A stretch of DNA of 64,000 nt from Polaribacter filamentus (GTDB lineage: Bacteria; Bacteroidota; Bacteroidia; Flavobacteriales; Flavobacteriaceae): positions 737,001 to 801,000 of the forward strand of contig NZ_MQUA01000013.1 in NCBI RefSeq assembly GCF_002943715.1, written 5' to 3'. A program made the translations under genes and the position numbers. The stretch's first letter is position 1. The number at the start of each line of letters is the position of its first letter. Shown in pieces: positions 36,912 to 46,650 of the stretch. The notes beneath the pieces were generated by a model, which was given only the letters and a program-made list of their open reading frames with translations, was not told the DNA's origin and made no database searches.

Positions 36912-37781
36912 TTACTCAACTAATTTTTCAAGTGTATATTTGATTAAATCGGATACAATTTTACCCGGATTTTCACTAAAAGAACCATCCGCTCTGTTTG
37001 CAATGATGGCATTCATAGAAATGGCATTGTGTCCTAATAATTTAGACAAACCATAAATGGCAGATGTTTCCATCTCTAAATTAGTTATCCTATTTCCGTT
37101 AAAATGAAAGCTATCAATTTTATGATTTAAATCGTCATCTTGCAAAGCTAATCTTAAAACTCTTCCTTGAGGACCATAAAATCCGCCAGCAGTTGCCGTA
37201 ATTCCTTGATGTATTTTTTCGGATGCTAGTTTTACAGCTAACTCTTTAGAGTTTGAAATAACCAAAGGATGTGATTTTTTACTGCTCCAATTTGTATGCT
37301 TTATAAATGCATTTTCAATTTCTGGATGCGAAATTTTATCCACTTGATAGGAGTGAAGCAACCCATTTAAATCCAAAGCATGAGAACTTAAGACAATCGA
37401 ATCGATAGGAATATCTTTTTGCAAAGAACCCGAAGTACCAATTCTAACAATATTTAGTTTTGTAAGTTTCTCCTTTGGCTTTCTAGTTTCTAAATCAATA
37501 TTCACTAATGCATCTAATTCATTTAAAACAATATCGATGTTATCAGGACCAATTCCTGTAGAAATTACAGAAAATCGTTTGTTTTTTAAAGTACCAGTGG
37601 TGGTTTTAAATTCACGTTTTTGAGTGGTGAATTCAATAGAATCAAAATACTTAGAAATTTTATCAACTCGATCTTGATCACCAACAAAAATAATATTTGT
37701 AGCAATATTTTCTGGTTTTAAATTTAGATGATAAATACTTCCATCAGGATTTAAGATTAATTCAGATTGTTTAATGCTCAT
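36912..37781 (-). CDS. nucleoside phosphorylase (uridine phosphorylase-like)
   Basis: A 289-residue member of the PNP/UDP family that splits nucleosides with phosphate. Visible marks are FVGDQDRVDKISKYF, the phosphate-binding VISTGIGPDNIDIVLNELDA, VRIGTSGSLQKDIPIDSIV, and the sugar/base-binding NLEMETSAIYGLSKLLGH. Whether uridine or another nucleoside is used cannot be told. It abuts the DUF1835 gene with no gap and is followed after 3 bp by the binding-fold gene, making a tight operon. Confidence 0.87.
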   Translation of the reverse strand: MSIKQSELILNPDGSIYHLNLKPENIATNIIFVGDQDRVDKISKYFDSIEFTTQKREFKTTTGTLKNKRFSVISTGIGPDNIDIVLNELDALVNIDLETRKPKEKLTKLNIVRIGTSGSLQKDIPIDSIVLSSHALDLNGLLHSYQVDKISHPEIENAFIKHTNWSSKKSHPLVISNSKELAVKLASEKIHQGITATAGGFYGPQGRVLRLALQDDDLNHKIDSFHFNGNRITNLEMETSAIYGLSKLLGHNAISMNAIIANRADGSFSENPGKIVSDLIKYTLEKLVE

Positions 37782-38767
37782 TTAAGATGTAATTTGTAGT
37801 AGTTTTTTAGTTTCATTTTGATATAAAAAACTGTATTTTTTTGAGCCTCCAAGATAGGAAATATCATTTCTTATTTGACCATAAAAATTTAATTGATTTT
37901 CTAAAACTTGTTTTCCTTTATCAGAAGTCTTTACAGGATCAAAAGAAGAAAATAATTTACTAATGGTATTGATATTATATTCGTACTGCAAATCTCCAAA
38001 ACCATACACTTTTTCATCATTTATAAGTTGTTGAACCAATTCTTTTTTGGATTTAAAATTATGATTTTGAGCGGTTTCTAAAATCGTGTTTTCAATTTTA
38101 TTTAATCCATTTTCAATGGATGGAAAACGTTGTAAATGTGCTTCTATCGCAGTTGCCAAGTATTGAAATGGCGACATTGGATTGAACTTATACACACTTT
38201 CTAAACGCAAAGGAGAATCTGAACAATACAATTGCCAAATATAATCTGCGTACTCAATATCATCTTGTTTTAGTGTAACTCTGTTTGTAAAATGTTTATG
38301 AACTTCCTCTTCCTTTAATTGAGATAGCCCAAGCATTTTAGTTGAACCTTTTATTTTGCCACTACAAACCAAGGTAATTTGATACCCATGTCTATAACGT
38401 TTTAACCAACTAATTACAGCAAGCATGTTAATTTGACAATATAAATCGTTTTCAAACCACAAAACAATTTCATCTTGGTCTTTATGTTTGCAAAGGTTTC
38501 TATACTCTTTTAATGTATAATCGATAAATTTTTTTTACTGATATTATAGGACGATTTTAAAAATTCAAACCTATTTTTCCAGAAAGTTTCGCTCCCAATA
38601 TCTGAAGTAGTTTTCCCTTCAGAAAGCATTTCTCTCCAAGTAATAAAGCTTCCGGAATAATTTAATTTTTTGAGATAATTTGTAGTAATATCCCCATTGG
38701 TAATATGTAATATTGATGCCCCCATAATTTTTACAAAACGTTTATAAAATTGTTTTATTATATTCAA
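37782..38767 (-). pseudogene. DUF1835 domain-containing protein, frameshifted
   Basis: The N-terminal frame (38767-38510) reads GASILHITNGDITTNYLKKL and SGSFITWREMLSEG, the DUF1835 start. The next frame continues DEIVLWFENDLYCQINMLAV and runs to 37782. They meet at eight A on the coding strand (38528-38535); a ninth A gives the seamless join SYNISKKKFIDYTLKEYRN and a protein of about 328 residues. An inner ATG at 38725 (MGASILHITNG) may be the real start. No other damage is seen, so an under-called homopolymer is likely. Function of the family is unknown. Confidence 0.8.
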
Positions 38768-38777
38768 TTAGAATTAA

Positions 38778-39101
38778 CTAGCCGCCAACTCTTTTTACAT
38801 TAAAACCTTTTTCTTTTAGCATTGTCATTATTTTATCTCTATAATCACCTTGAATTATAATTTTATCTTCTTTAAAGCTACCCCCAACGGAAAGCTTCGT
38901 TTTTATTTCTTTTGCCAGCATTTTAAAATCTTCTGTCGCTCCAGTGTAGCCCTCTAAAACAGTAATTGGTTTTCCTTTACGCTTTTCGTACTTACAAATT
39001 ATAGGCTCTTCTTGCAACCAAATAGTTGATTTTTCAACAGCAGGCTCAATAGACTCCTTATGTTCTGGAAATAAGTTTTTTAGTTGATCTTTGAAATTCA
39101 T
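38778..39101 (-). CDS. SUI1/eIF1-like translation initiation protein (YciH type)
   Basis: A 107-residue protein with a C-terminal SUI1 domain: YEKRKGKPITVLEGYTGATE, MLAKEIKTKLSVGGSFKEDK and IIIQGDYRDKIMTMLKEKGF. Bacterial homologues resemble eukaryotic eIF1, which checks start-codon selection, and are thought to touch the 30S subunit. It lies 10 bp upstream of the DUF1835 gene. A leader-like repeat shared with dnaJ sits directly before its ATG. Confidence 0.88.
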   Translation of the reverse strand: MNFKDQLKNLFPEHKESIEPAVEKSTIWLQEEPIICKYEKRKGKPITVLEGYTGATEDFKMLAKEIKTKLSVGGSFKEDKIIIQGDYRDKIMTMLKEKGFNVKRVGG

Positions 39102-39103
39102 TT

Positions 39104-39178
39104 TTTTAGTTTACAGTTTTCAGAAGCAGATACCAGTCAGCTTATTACTGCAAACTACCACTGCAAACTGACTACTTA
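39104..39178 (-). repeat. CTGCAAACTG-type leader repeat upstream of the eIF1-like gene
   Basis: On the minus strand the stretch contains CAGTTTGCAGTGGTAG and TTTGCAGTAATAAGCTGACTG, and ends CTGAAAACTGTAAACTAAAA immediately before the ATG. The last block matches 17 of 18 bases of the one before dnaJ (28203-28220). Same orientation and same place relative to the gene. Confidence 0.6.
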
Positions 39179-40122
39179 TTTTTTCAATCCTAATTCACGT
39201 AAACGTTCATCTAAAAACTCACCAGATGTAATATCATCAAATTGTTTTGGATTATTTTCATCGATACAATTTTCTAAAACATCTAGTTTCATATCAGAAA
39301 TTGGATGCATAAAAAACGGAATTGAATATCTAGATGTTCCCCACATTTCTTTTGGTGGATTTGTAACTCTATGAATCGTAGATTTTAGTTTGTTATTGCT
39401 ATGTCTAGAAAGCATATCCCCCACATTTATCATTAATTCATCGGGTTCTGCAACTGCATCAATCCAATCTCCTTTATGATTTTGAACTTGCAATCCTTTT
39501 CCTTGCGCACCCATTAACAAAGTAATTAAATTAATATCTCCATGAGCAGCTGCTCTTTCCGCACCTTTCGGTTCTGTTTTTATTGGTGGATAATGAATAG
39601 GTCGTAGAATACTATTTCCGTTTTTAATGTAATTATCAAAATACGGTTCTTCTAAACCTAAATGTAAAGCCAATGAACGCAGTACATATTTAGCTGTTTT
39701 CTCTAACATTTTGTAGGTTTCTTTACCAACTTCGTTAAATTTTGGTAGTTCTTCTACGGAAACATTTACAGGATATTCTTGCGCATATTTAGAATCTTTG
39801 TCAACATATTGACCAAAATGCCAAAACTCTTTTAAATCGCCTTCTTTTTTTCCTTTTGCAGATTCTTTTCCAAAAGAAACATATCCTCTTTGCCCCCAAT
39901 CCCAGGGATTTCATATTTTTCTTTTATTTCTGTGGGTAAATCAAAAAAGTTTTTAATCTCTGAGTATAGACTCTCTACTAATTCAGTATCTAAAAAATGG
40001 CCTCTTAAAGCCACAAAACCTATATTTTCGTATGCATGACCAATTTCATCTATAAACTTTTGTTTCCTTGTTTGATCTCCAGATAAAAAGTCAGCTAAAT
40101 TTACACTAGGTATTTTATTCAT
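39176..40122 (-). pseudogene. isopenicillin N synthase-family 2OG-Fe(II) oxygenase, frameshifted
   Basis: The N-terminal DIOX_N part starts at the ATG at 40122 (MNKIPSVNLADFLSGDQTRK) and goes out of frame at GGGGG (39893-39897 complement). One more G continues IPGIGGQRGYVSFGKESAKG and then GDLKEFWHFGQYV, giving 315 residues, the usual family length. The catalytic part has the iron ligands H and D in AAHGDINLITLLMG, the distal H in STIHRVTNPP and the 2-oxoglutarate-binding R in TSRYSIPFF. All catalytic residues are intact, which argues that the single missing G is an assembly error. Substrate unknown. Confidence 0.85.
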
Positions 40123-40182
40123 AATATATAGTTTAAAAAGAGGGATAAATTTACTAAAAAATAAGCAACAAAAGGCTGATTT

Positions 40183-40887
40183 CTATTTTTTCTTAAAAGG
40201 AATTAAGTAACTAACGGTATAGTTAAACCCAAAACCTGTGCTACTCTCAAAGATTCTATTAAAACCAGGAGCATATAAAGTCTTAAAATTTTCCGGTTCT
40301 TTGGTACTCATTAATACTTTGTAAGAAACACTTGCACCTAAAAATAAATTTTTAAAAGTTTCTACCTTTAATCCGAATAAAAACTCAGACCAATGCGCAT
40401 TTAAACTCGATGCAGCGACCGGAGTATTTATAGAATTTGCAGGAAAATAAGTGCTATTTACATTGGGTGTATAACTATTTAAAGTCTGATCAAAAAGACT
40501 AAAACCATAGCGATAACCTACAAAAATTTCGTTATTCATATCTAACCAATTTTCATAAGCATTGTAGTTAAAACCAAGTCTTGCGTAACTTCCTTTTGCT
40601 GTTGAGTTTGTATAATCTTCTTGATTAGTTTGTTCCTCATATCCTAGTTCTGCAGCAACATAAAATCGTTTAGAAATTCTGTAATCTCCAACAATTTCAA
40701 AGCCACTGAAAGAATTGCTAATGGCAGCTAATACTGGTTTGCTAATATCTGCTCCTAAACGAATTCCGTAAGATGATTTATAAATAATCGTGTCTTTCGT
40801 TGTTTCTTTAATTGGAGTTTCGTTCACTTGAGAAAATGCTTCAACACAAACAAAAAAGAAGAAAATGCTAGTGAAATATTTGTACAT
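40183..40887 (-). CDS. DUF6048 family outer-membrane beta-barrel-like protein
   Basis: A 234-residue secreted protein with a signal peptide (MYKYFTSIFFFFVCVEAFSQ) and alternating amphipathic strands such as SYGIRLGADISKPVLAAISN, FYVAAELGYEEQ and NEIFVGYRYGFSLF. It ends FNYTVSYLIPFKKK. The pattern fits the flavobacterial family DUF6048, a probable small outer-membrane barrel. Its ATG overlaps the end of the DUF6452 gene by about 20 bp, so the two are coupled. Function unknown. Confidence 0.78.
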   Translation of the reverse strand: MYKYFTSIFFFFVCVEAFSQVNETPIKETTKDTIIYKSSYGIRLGADISKPVLAAISNSFSGFEIVGDYRISKRFYVAAELGYEEQTNQEDYTNSTAKGSYARLGFNYNAYENWLDMNNEIFVGYRYGFSLFDQTLNSYTPNVNSTYFPANSINTPVAASSLNAHWSEFLFGLKVETFKNLFLGASVSYKVLMSTKEPENFKTLYAPGFNRIFESSTGFGFNYTVSYLIPFKKK

Positions 40888-41362
40888 GTGCTGAATTTTG
40901 ATTGTCTATGGATGTTAATGTTTCTGGCGTAAATTCTGAAATCCAAGTATTGCTAGATTCAAAAGTTACTTCATTAAAGAGTACTCTAAATCCGCAAGAG
41001 CGAGAAACATATTCTTCTTTTGGGATATATTTTATAGTAAACTGATTTACAACGTTTCCCGTAGAAAAATTATAAATAGTTTCATTCGCCAAACTATTTA
41101 ACGGAATGTATAGAGAGTCTATGCTTACATTATTAAAAATAGTGTCCTTGCCTTCTGCCCAAACATAAAAAGAGCTCACACTTTTTAAAGTTTCTCTATT
41201 ATTTGTGTCATAAAAACGTAAAACCAAATTGGGGGTAATAGGGTTTTTAACACAAAAATCATCTTTTTCGCAAGCAGTAAGTATGATAACAAATAGCGTA
41301 AAAAGTAATGCTGTTTTTTTCAATTTCTTAGATTTAGTAATGAAATTATTAAAGTCTCTCAA
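40868..41362 (-). CDS. DUF6452 family lipoprotein
   Basis: Up to 164 residues with a lipoprotein signal (TALLFTLFVIILTACEKDDF, cysteine at the lipobox). The mature part starts FCVKNPITPNLVLRFYD, the mark of DUF6452, followed by beta-rich sequence. The listed start is TTG at 41362; another TTG at 41323 would give a more usual signal length. It is paired and overlapping with the DUF6048 gene, the standard arrangement near rlmD in flavobacteria, and probably forms an outer-membrane module with it. Confidence 0.78.
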   Translation of the reverse strand: MRDFNNFITKSKKLKKTALLFTLFVIILTACEKDDFCVKNPITPNLVLRFYDTNNRETLKSVSSFYVWAEGKDTIFNNVSIDSLYIPLNSLANETIYNFSTGNVVNQFTIKYIPKEEYVSRSCGFRVLFNEVTFESSNTWISEFTPETLTSIDNQNSAHVQIFH

Positions 41363-41367
41363 TTAAT

Positions 41368-41661
41368 TTATTCAACTTCTACAATTTTATTAATAGCTTC
41401 TGCCAATGCAAAATCTAATTCTGTAACACCTTGAGCATCATGTGTTTTTAGCGTAATATCTAATGTATTATACACATTTGTCCATTCTGGATGATGATTT
41501 AACGCCTCACATTCAAAAGCAATTCTGTTCATCGCAGACATACAATCTTTAAAGTTGCCAAATTCTAAATCTGTGTGCAAAGCATCATCATAATATTCCC
41601 AATCTTGTAAAGACTCTAATCTTAATTCTATTTCGAATTCTGTAAGTTTTTTCATCATCAA
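41368..41661 (-). CDS. pterin-4a-carbinolamine dehydratase (PCD/DCoH family)
   Basis: A 97-residue protein of the PCD family that dehydrates 4a-hydroxytetrahydropterin, recycling the cofactor of aromatic amino acid hydroxylases. The signature region AFECEALNHHPEWTNVYNTL and the following DITLKTHDAQGVTELDFALA are intact, including the His-His-Pro of the active site. Initiation could be at any of the first three Met codons. It lies 5 bp upstream of the DUF6452 gene. Confidence 0.92.
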   Translation of the reverse strand: MMMKKLTEFEIELRLESLQDWEYYDDALHTDLEFGNFKDCMSAMNRIAFECEALNHHPEWTNVYNTLDITLKTHDAQGVTELDFALAEAINKIVEVE

Positions 41662-41711
41662 ATTTTTAACAAATTAATATTTAACTATTAAATAAGTTTT
41701 TAAATATATTA

Positions 41712-41719
41712 CAAATATA
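41712..41719 (-). promoter_or_regulatory. -7 box upstream of the pterin dehydratase gene
   Basis: TATATTTG on the minus strand matches TAnnTTTG and would start transcription near 41705, 44 nt before the ATG. The rest of the 249-bp gap to the sulfatase gene is AT-rich with nothing else recognised. Confidence 0.45.
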
Positions 41720-41910
41720 ATTAAATGATTACAAAATTATTTCCTGTTTCTTGTTTATTATAATTAGAAAATTATTCTAAAACCTTTAGGAATTAAAAAA
41801 TAAATATGCTTATAATTAAACTATTATCATAATATTAGGTCTAATCTTTTAAATATCTAACTAAACGTTAGTTGGCTTAAATATATTTCAACAAATAATA
41901 ATAAATTTAA

Positions 41911-44492
41911 ATGAGAATTTTAAAAACAATTCTATTACTATTTTTCTTTAAAGCCACATGTTTTAGTCAACAACAATCACCAAATATATTGTTAATAATG
42001 GCAGATGATTTGGGGATTGATTCAACTCCTGGTTTTGGAATAAATAGCGATTTACCTATTACGCCAACATTAGATTCCTTTAGAAAAAAAGGACTTTCTT
42101 TTACTAACTGTTGGTCAGCTCCTCAATGTTCGCCAACGCGTGCTGCAATAATTAGTGGTAAATACGGTATTAAAACAGGAGTTATGAGACCTCCTTTAAT
42201 CCTAGATACTAGCCACACGTCATTATTTACTAAAATAAAAGAGCAAAGTATAACAGATTATAGCATGGGTCTTATTGGTAAATGGCATATTGGAGGCAAT
42301 GATGCTAATAATTATAGTCATCCAAAAGATTCTGGTGTACCTTACTATGAAGGTGTTTTTACTAGCCAAGTAGATAATTATTATGATTGGACAAAAGTAA
42401 ATTCTGATGGAAATGAAGAACAAATAACTGAATACGCAACAACTCATTTAACAAACAGCGCAATATCGTGGATAGACAATCAAACAAAACCTTGGTTTTT
42501 ATGGTTAGCTCATGTAGCACCTCATGCTCCTTTTCAAATTCCACCAAGTGGAACGTACACAACATCACCAACGAATACTAGAAATACCTATTTAGCTATG
42601 ATAGAGAATTTAGATTATGAAATAGATAGACTCTTAAAAAGTATGGATACTGAAACATTAGAAAATACAGTAATTATTTTTATAGGAGACAATGGTACAC
42701 CAGGAATGGCAAATAATTATTGGCCAACTGGACATGTAAAAGCATCTATGTATGAAGGTGGAATTCGTGTGCCATTAATAATTACAGGTAAATCTGTTCA
42801 AAGAGTAAATGCAGTAGAAGCAAGTCTAGTTCAAGCAACAGATTTACATGCTACAATTTTAGAATTGGCCGGAGTGCAATTATTGGGAGGAACAGAAAAT
42901 AGTTTAAGTCTAAAACCGGCATTATCATTTGAAAACCAAATATCAAAAAAATAAATTATACAGATTACGAAAACGATGATGTAGAATTTTGGGCTACTAG
43001 AAACGATACTTATAAGTTAATAGAAAATGAAAATGGAAATCAGGAGTTTTATAATATTATAGCAGACATAAAAGAAGAAGCTAATTTAATTGGAAACTTA
43101 ACTGAAGAACAAGAAACTATAAAAAACATGTTACAGGAAGAGGCTCAAATAATTAGAAATGATTGGTCTTGCAGTGATGGAATAAAAAATGGTAATGAAG
43201 CTATTATTGATGATTGTAATAATAATTGTAACGATGTTGATGTTTTAAGTTATGCTAATTCTGCATGTTGTGAAACTGCTTCACATCCAAGTGTTTACTA
43301 CGAATTTGTAGAAGGAAATGAAAGAGTTGTGTACTCTAATAATTATCCAAATCATAACTTTTGTTTTGTAGAAGATAGAACTGTAGAACCCTATTATAAA
43401 GTCTATAAATTTGATTTAAAGCCACAATTATCAGAACAAACTACATCTTTAACAAGAACCAATGGAAGACCTTTGAACTTGTTTGGAATTTCTTTAAATG
43501 GTGTATATATGATGCCAGCACCTGCTACTCCTTTTATTTTTGAAGATAAAAATACTGGAGAGTATAATTGGGATTGGGTTTTTGAACCAACAACTAATAT
43601 TGGTGAAGGAATGGGTTTTGTGAATTTAGATTGTGCATCTGCTCATGTAAACCCAAACTCAGGCTATCATTATCATGGAAATATGTTTGCATATGTAGAA
43701 GAATTGCAATCAGGTATTTCTACACTTAACTCGCCACCTACAGAAATTTTACAAGTAGGTTGGGCATCAGACGGTTTCCCAATTTTGTATCGTTTTGGGC
43801 CTGATAAAGAAGGCAATATAAAAGAAATGTTTCCAAGTTTTCAATTAAAAAGTGGTTTAAGACCTGGAGATGGAATTAGCGCTCCTTGTGGCCCTTATTC
43901 TGGAAAATATATAGCCGATTTTGGCTATCTAGCAGGTAAAGGAGATTTGGACGAATGCAATGGTATTGAAGCTTCTGTAACTTTAAATACGGCTCAAGGA
44001 GAAGAAACTTTTGAATATTATTATGTTGTTACTCAAGATTTCCCTCAAATATCTAGATGCATGAAAGGTACTTTTAATGATAGTTTTATAGGCAGTGCAC
44101 AAGCTTTAAATGAACTAGATGCAGATGGAGATGGTTTTGTAAGCAGTTATGATTGTGATGATTCCAATCCAAATATTAATCCTTTGGCTACAGATAACCC
44201 TTTAACCAGTTTTGATGAAAGTTGTGGAGCGACATTAAGTACACAAGATTTAGAATTGAAAGATTTGGGTTATTATATAAATTCAAACCCTAATGATGGT
44301 AATTTTTCTGTAATATCTACTAGTTTAGAAAAATATCAAGTTCAATTATTTTCGATAATAGGACAACTCGTTCTTGAAAAAACAGGTACTGGAGTTTTGG
44401 AAATAAATAACATAACTGATGCAGGGGTATATGTATTGAGTATTACAAGAGAAGGAAAATTATTGGGAACAATTAAAATTATTGTAAAATGA
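41911..44492 (+). pseudogene. sulfatase-YHYH-T9SS fusion protein, frameshifted
   Basis: Two frames join into one secreted protein of about 860 residues. The first (41911-42954) has a signal peptide (MRILKTILLLFFFKATCFS) and a sulfatase domain with NILLIMADDLGID, the formylglycine motif CSPTR in WSAPQCSPTRAAIISGKYG, GLIGKWHIGG and VIIFIGDNGTPG. It goes out of frame at seven A (42945-42951); one more A gives FENQISKKINYTDYENDDVE. The rest has a YHYH domain (SAHVNPNSGYHYHGN, GWASDGFPILYRFGPDKEG), a Ca-binding DADGDGFVSSYDCDD and a T9SS type A sorting domain (NPNDGNF to KIIVK). Sulfatases remove sulfate esters; the YHYH role is unknown. Confidence 0.85.
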
Positions 44493-44950
44493 GGATTTTA
44501 ATATTTACATGTTTTGCATTACTAAATATATGTAACACAAATAATTTCCATGAATCTATTTCAGCTACTTTTAATGTTATAAAAAGAGGGCATGTATTGA
44601 TGCTTGAAATTGATTTTGATGAAGAAAACTTTATTAAGTTTGGGGAGTCTAAAAGCTTACATGTTTCTAAAGAAGATTTTAGTAATTATTTACATAAAAC
44701 AACTAGTTGGGAGTTTGATGGTAAAAAATTAATACCTCAAGTTTTAGAAATAAAATCTGTTAAACATCATACAAAAGTGATATGTTATTTATCTAAATAT
44801 AGAGAAAATATAAAATCATTTACAATTAAAAATGAATTTTTATTGAATGTTAAATCTCATTCTAATATTGTTAAGTTAGACATTAACAATACTTTTAAAG
44901 ATTATAGATTGCATAAAGAAAGAAGAGAAATAAAGGTTGATTATAATTAA
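44489..44950 (+). CDS. DUF6702-like secreted protein
   Basis: A 153-residue protein with a short hydrophobic start (MRILIFTCFALLNICNT) and a beta-rich body (GHVLMLEIDFDEENFIKFG, NYLHKTTSWEFDGKKLIP). It resembles DUF6702 in length and layout, but I am not certain of the family. Its ATG overlaps the TGA of the sulfatase fusion (ATGA), so the two are translationally coupled and probably work together outside the cytoplasm. Confidence 0.6.
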   Translation: MRILIFTCFALLNICNTNNFHESISATFNVIKRGHVLMLEIDFDEENFIKFGESKSLHVSKEDFSNYLHKTTSWEFDGKKLIPQVLEIKSVKHHTKVICYLSKYRENIKSFTIKNEFLLNVKSHSNIVKLDINNTFKDYRLHKERREIKVDYN

Positions 44951-44977
44951 GCTTTATTTCTCCTCTTATCTTTCCTT

Positions 44978-46429
44978 TTATTTTTCAAACAAAACAACAG
45001 TCTCAATATGAGAAGTATGAGGAAATTGATCTACCAAACTTATTTTTTTAAGTTGATAACCAGCTTCTGCTAACAACTCTGTATCTCTTGCTTGCGTTGC
45101 AGGATTGCACGAAACATACACCATTCTGTCTGCATTTAAATTGATGATTTTTTGCAATGTTTTTGGCGCAATTCCTGCTCTGGCAGGATCTAAAATAATG
45201 GTTTTTATCTTGTTTTCAAATTCAGGATGCGCAGTTAAGAATTTACCAACATCCGCAGCATAAAACTCTAAACCTTCAATATTGTTTCTTTTGGCATTTT
45301 TTTGTGCATCTTTAATTGCTGACGCAACAATATCTACCCCAACTATTTTTGCGTTTTCACTCCTAGAAGCAACTATTTGACCAATAGTTCCTGTTCCGCA
45401 AAATAAATCCATTACAACCGTATTGTCTACTTTTGTTTTATCCTCTAAAACATATTCAACTACTTTAGCATACAGTTTTTCTGCACATTTAGGATTTGTT
45501 TGAAAAAAGCTTTTCATGCTGATTTCAAAATTTAATCCTAGCAATTCTTCTACAATTTTATCTTTTCCGTAAATTAAATCAATGCTTCCACTAGTTGCAA
45601 TTGTTCTATCGCCAGTTTCGTCGTTAATAGTGTGCAACAATCCAGCAACTCTTTCTCCAAATAATTCAATCAAAAAGTTTGCAAATTTTTGTAAATCAAA
45701 ATTTGGTAATTCAGGCGATGTGGTCACTAAATTGAATAATAATTCATTCGTTTTAAAAGATTTTCTAACCACAAAATACCTAAAAAAACCTGTTTTTTGT
45801 GGTCCGTGCCAAGGTTCTAATCCTGTTTCAATGCAGTATTTTCTAATTTTTATAAGATTGTCTTCCATTTGTTTATCAAACAAACCAGAGTCTTTTTCTA
45901 AATTATCTCCCATCCACCAAACGCCACGTCTTTTAAAACCTAGCGTAAATTCGTCTTTATCGGTTTTATTAATTCTGTCATAACCAATAGCAGAAAAACC
46001 ATATTCCATTTTATTTCGATAATGAAATACGTTTGGAGAAGCGATTAATTCGTCAAATAAATCTTCGATATTTTCAACTTTCCCTATTCTTTTAAATAAA
46101 GATAAAGTGCTTTCTTTTTTATACTGATGTTGTAATTCTATCGGTAATTGAATGTAAGGTGCGCCAGGAATGTCTTGAAACGGAACTTCTACTTCATTTT
46201 CTGACGCTTCTAAAACATCAATTAGTTTGGCTTCTGCATATTTCTTGCTAGATTTTTGAATCTGAGCTTTCACCAATTGTCCTGGTAAGGTATTCGGAAC
46301 AAAAACAACAAAACTACCGTCTTCAGATTTTATTCTGGCAATTCCCTTGCCACCAAAAGCGTAATCTTCAATTCTTAAATCTAAAATTTGATTTTTCTTT
46401 ACAAAATTATTTCGTTCTCTACGTGGCAT
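44978..46429 (-). CDS. rlmD: 23S rRNA (uracil-1939-C5)-methyltransferase RlmD
   Basis: SAM-dependent RNA methyltransferase, 483 residues. An N-terminal TRAM domain is seen (LRIEDYAFGGKGIARIKSED), then the catalytic domain with SAM motif VMDLFCGTGTIGQIVASRSE, the AGIAPKTLQKI region and the catalytic cysteine in MVYVSCNPATQARD. RlmD and RlmCD/TrmA enzymes are closely related, so the exact uridine is inferred. It has its own -7 box 20 bp upstream. It converges with the sulfatase operon. Confidence 0.9.
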   Translation of the reverse strand: MPRRERNNFVKKNQILDLRIEDYAFGGKGIARIKSEDGSFVVFVPNTLPGQLVKAQIQKSSKKYAEAKLIDVLEASENEVEVPFQDIPGAPYIQLPIELQHQYKKESTLSLFKRIGKVENIEDLFDELIASPNVFHYRNKMEYGFSAIGYDRINKTDKDEFTLGFKRRGVWWMGDNLEKDSGLFDKQMEDNLIKIRKYCIETGLEPWHGPQKTGFFRYFVVRKSFKTNELLFNLVTTSPELPNFDLQKFANFLIELFGERVAGLLHTINDETGDRTIATSGSIDLIYGKDKIVEELLGLNFEISMKSFFQTNPKCAEKLYAKVVEYVLEDKTKVDNTVVMDLFCGTGTIGQIVASRSENAKIVGVDIVASAIKDAQKNAKRNNIEGLEFYAADVGKFLTAHPEFENKIKTIILDPARAGIAPKTLQKIINLNADRMVYVSCNPATQARDTELLAEAGYQLKKISLVDQFPHTSHIETVVLFEK

Positions 46430-46450
46430 TCTTTATTGTTTAATGGATTG

Positions 46451-46458
46451 CAAAATTA
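46451..46458 (-). promoter_or_regulatory. -7 box of the rlmD promoter
   Basis: TAATTTTG on the minus strand matches TAnnTTTG; transcription would begin near 46444, about 15 nt before the ATG, giving an almost leaderless mRNA. Confidence 0.45.
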
Positions 46459-46493
46459 GGAAAAGAAAAGGAGAGGTTTATTGTTTTTAGGAA

Positions 46494-46539
46494 ATTTAAA
46501 AGATCTCAATGATTTTAAAATCATTGAGATCTTTTAAAT
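46494..46539. terminator. perfect 46-bp palindrome between cytochrome c and rlmD
   Basis: Two 23-nt arms (the first starting ATTTAAAAGATCTCAATGAT) are exact reverse complements with no loop. It lies 112 bp past the cytochrome c stop, so it could end that transcript, although the T tail is short. The remaining bases of the 220-bp gap show nothing else. Confidence 0.6.
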
Positions 46540-46650
46540 GCAAAATAATACCTTCTATAAAAAAATAAGTTGACCTTTATCGCTTTTATTCGCCTTTGAA
46601 CTATAATTAATTATCAATAAAAAATAAACTCTTAATTTTTTAGATGAGTA

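Noticed and set aside
41911..44492. Separate sulfatase and YHYH genes
   Set aside because: The second part has no plausible start or signal peptide and the join at A7 is seamless, so one broken gene is more likely.
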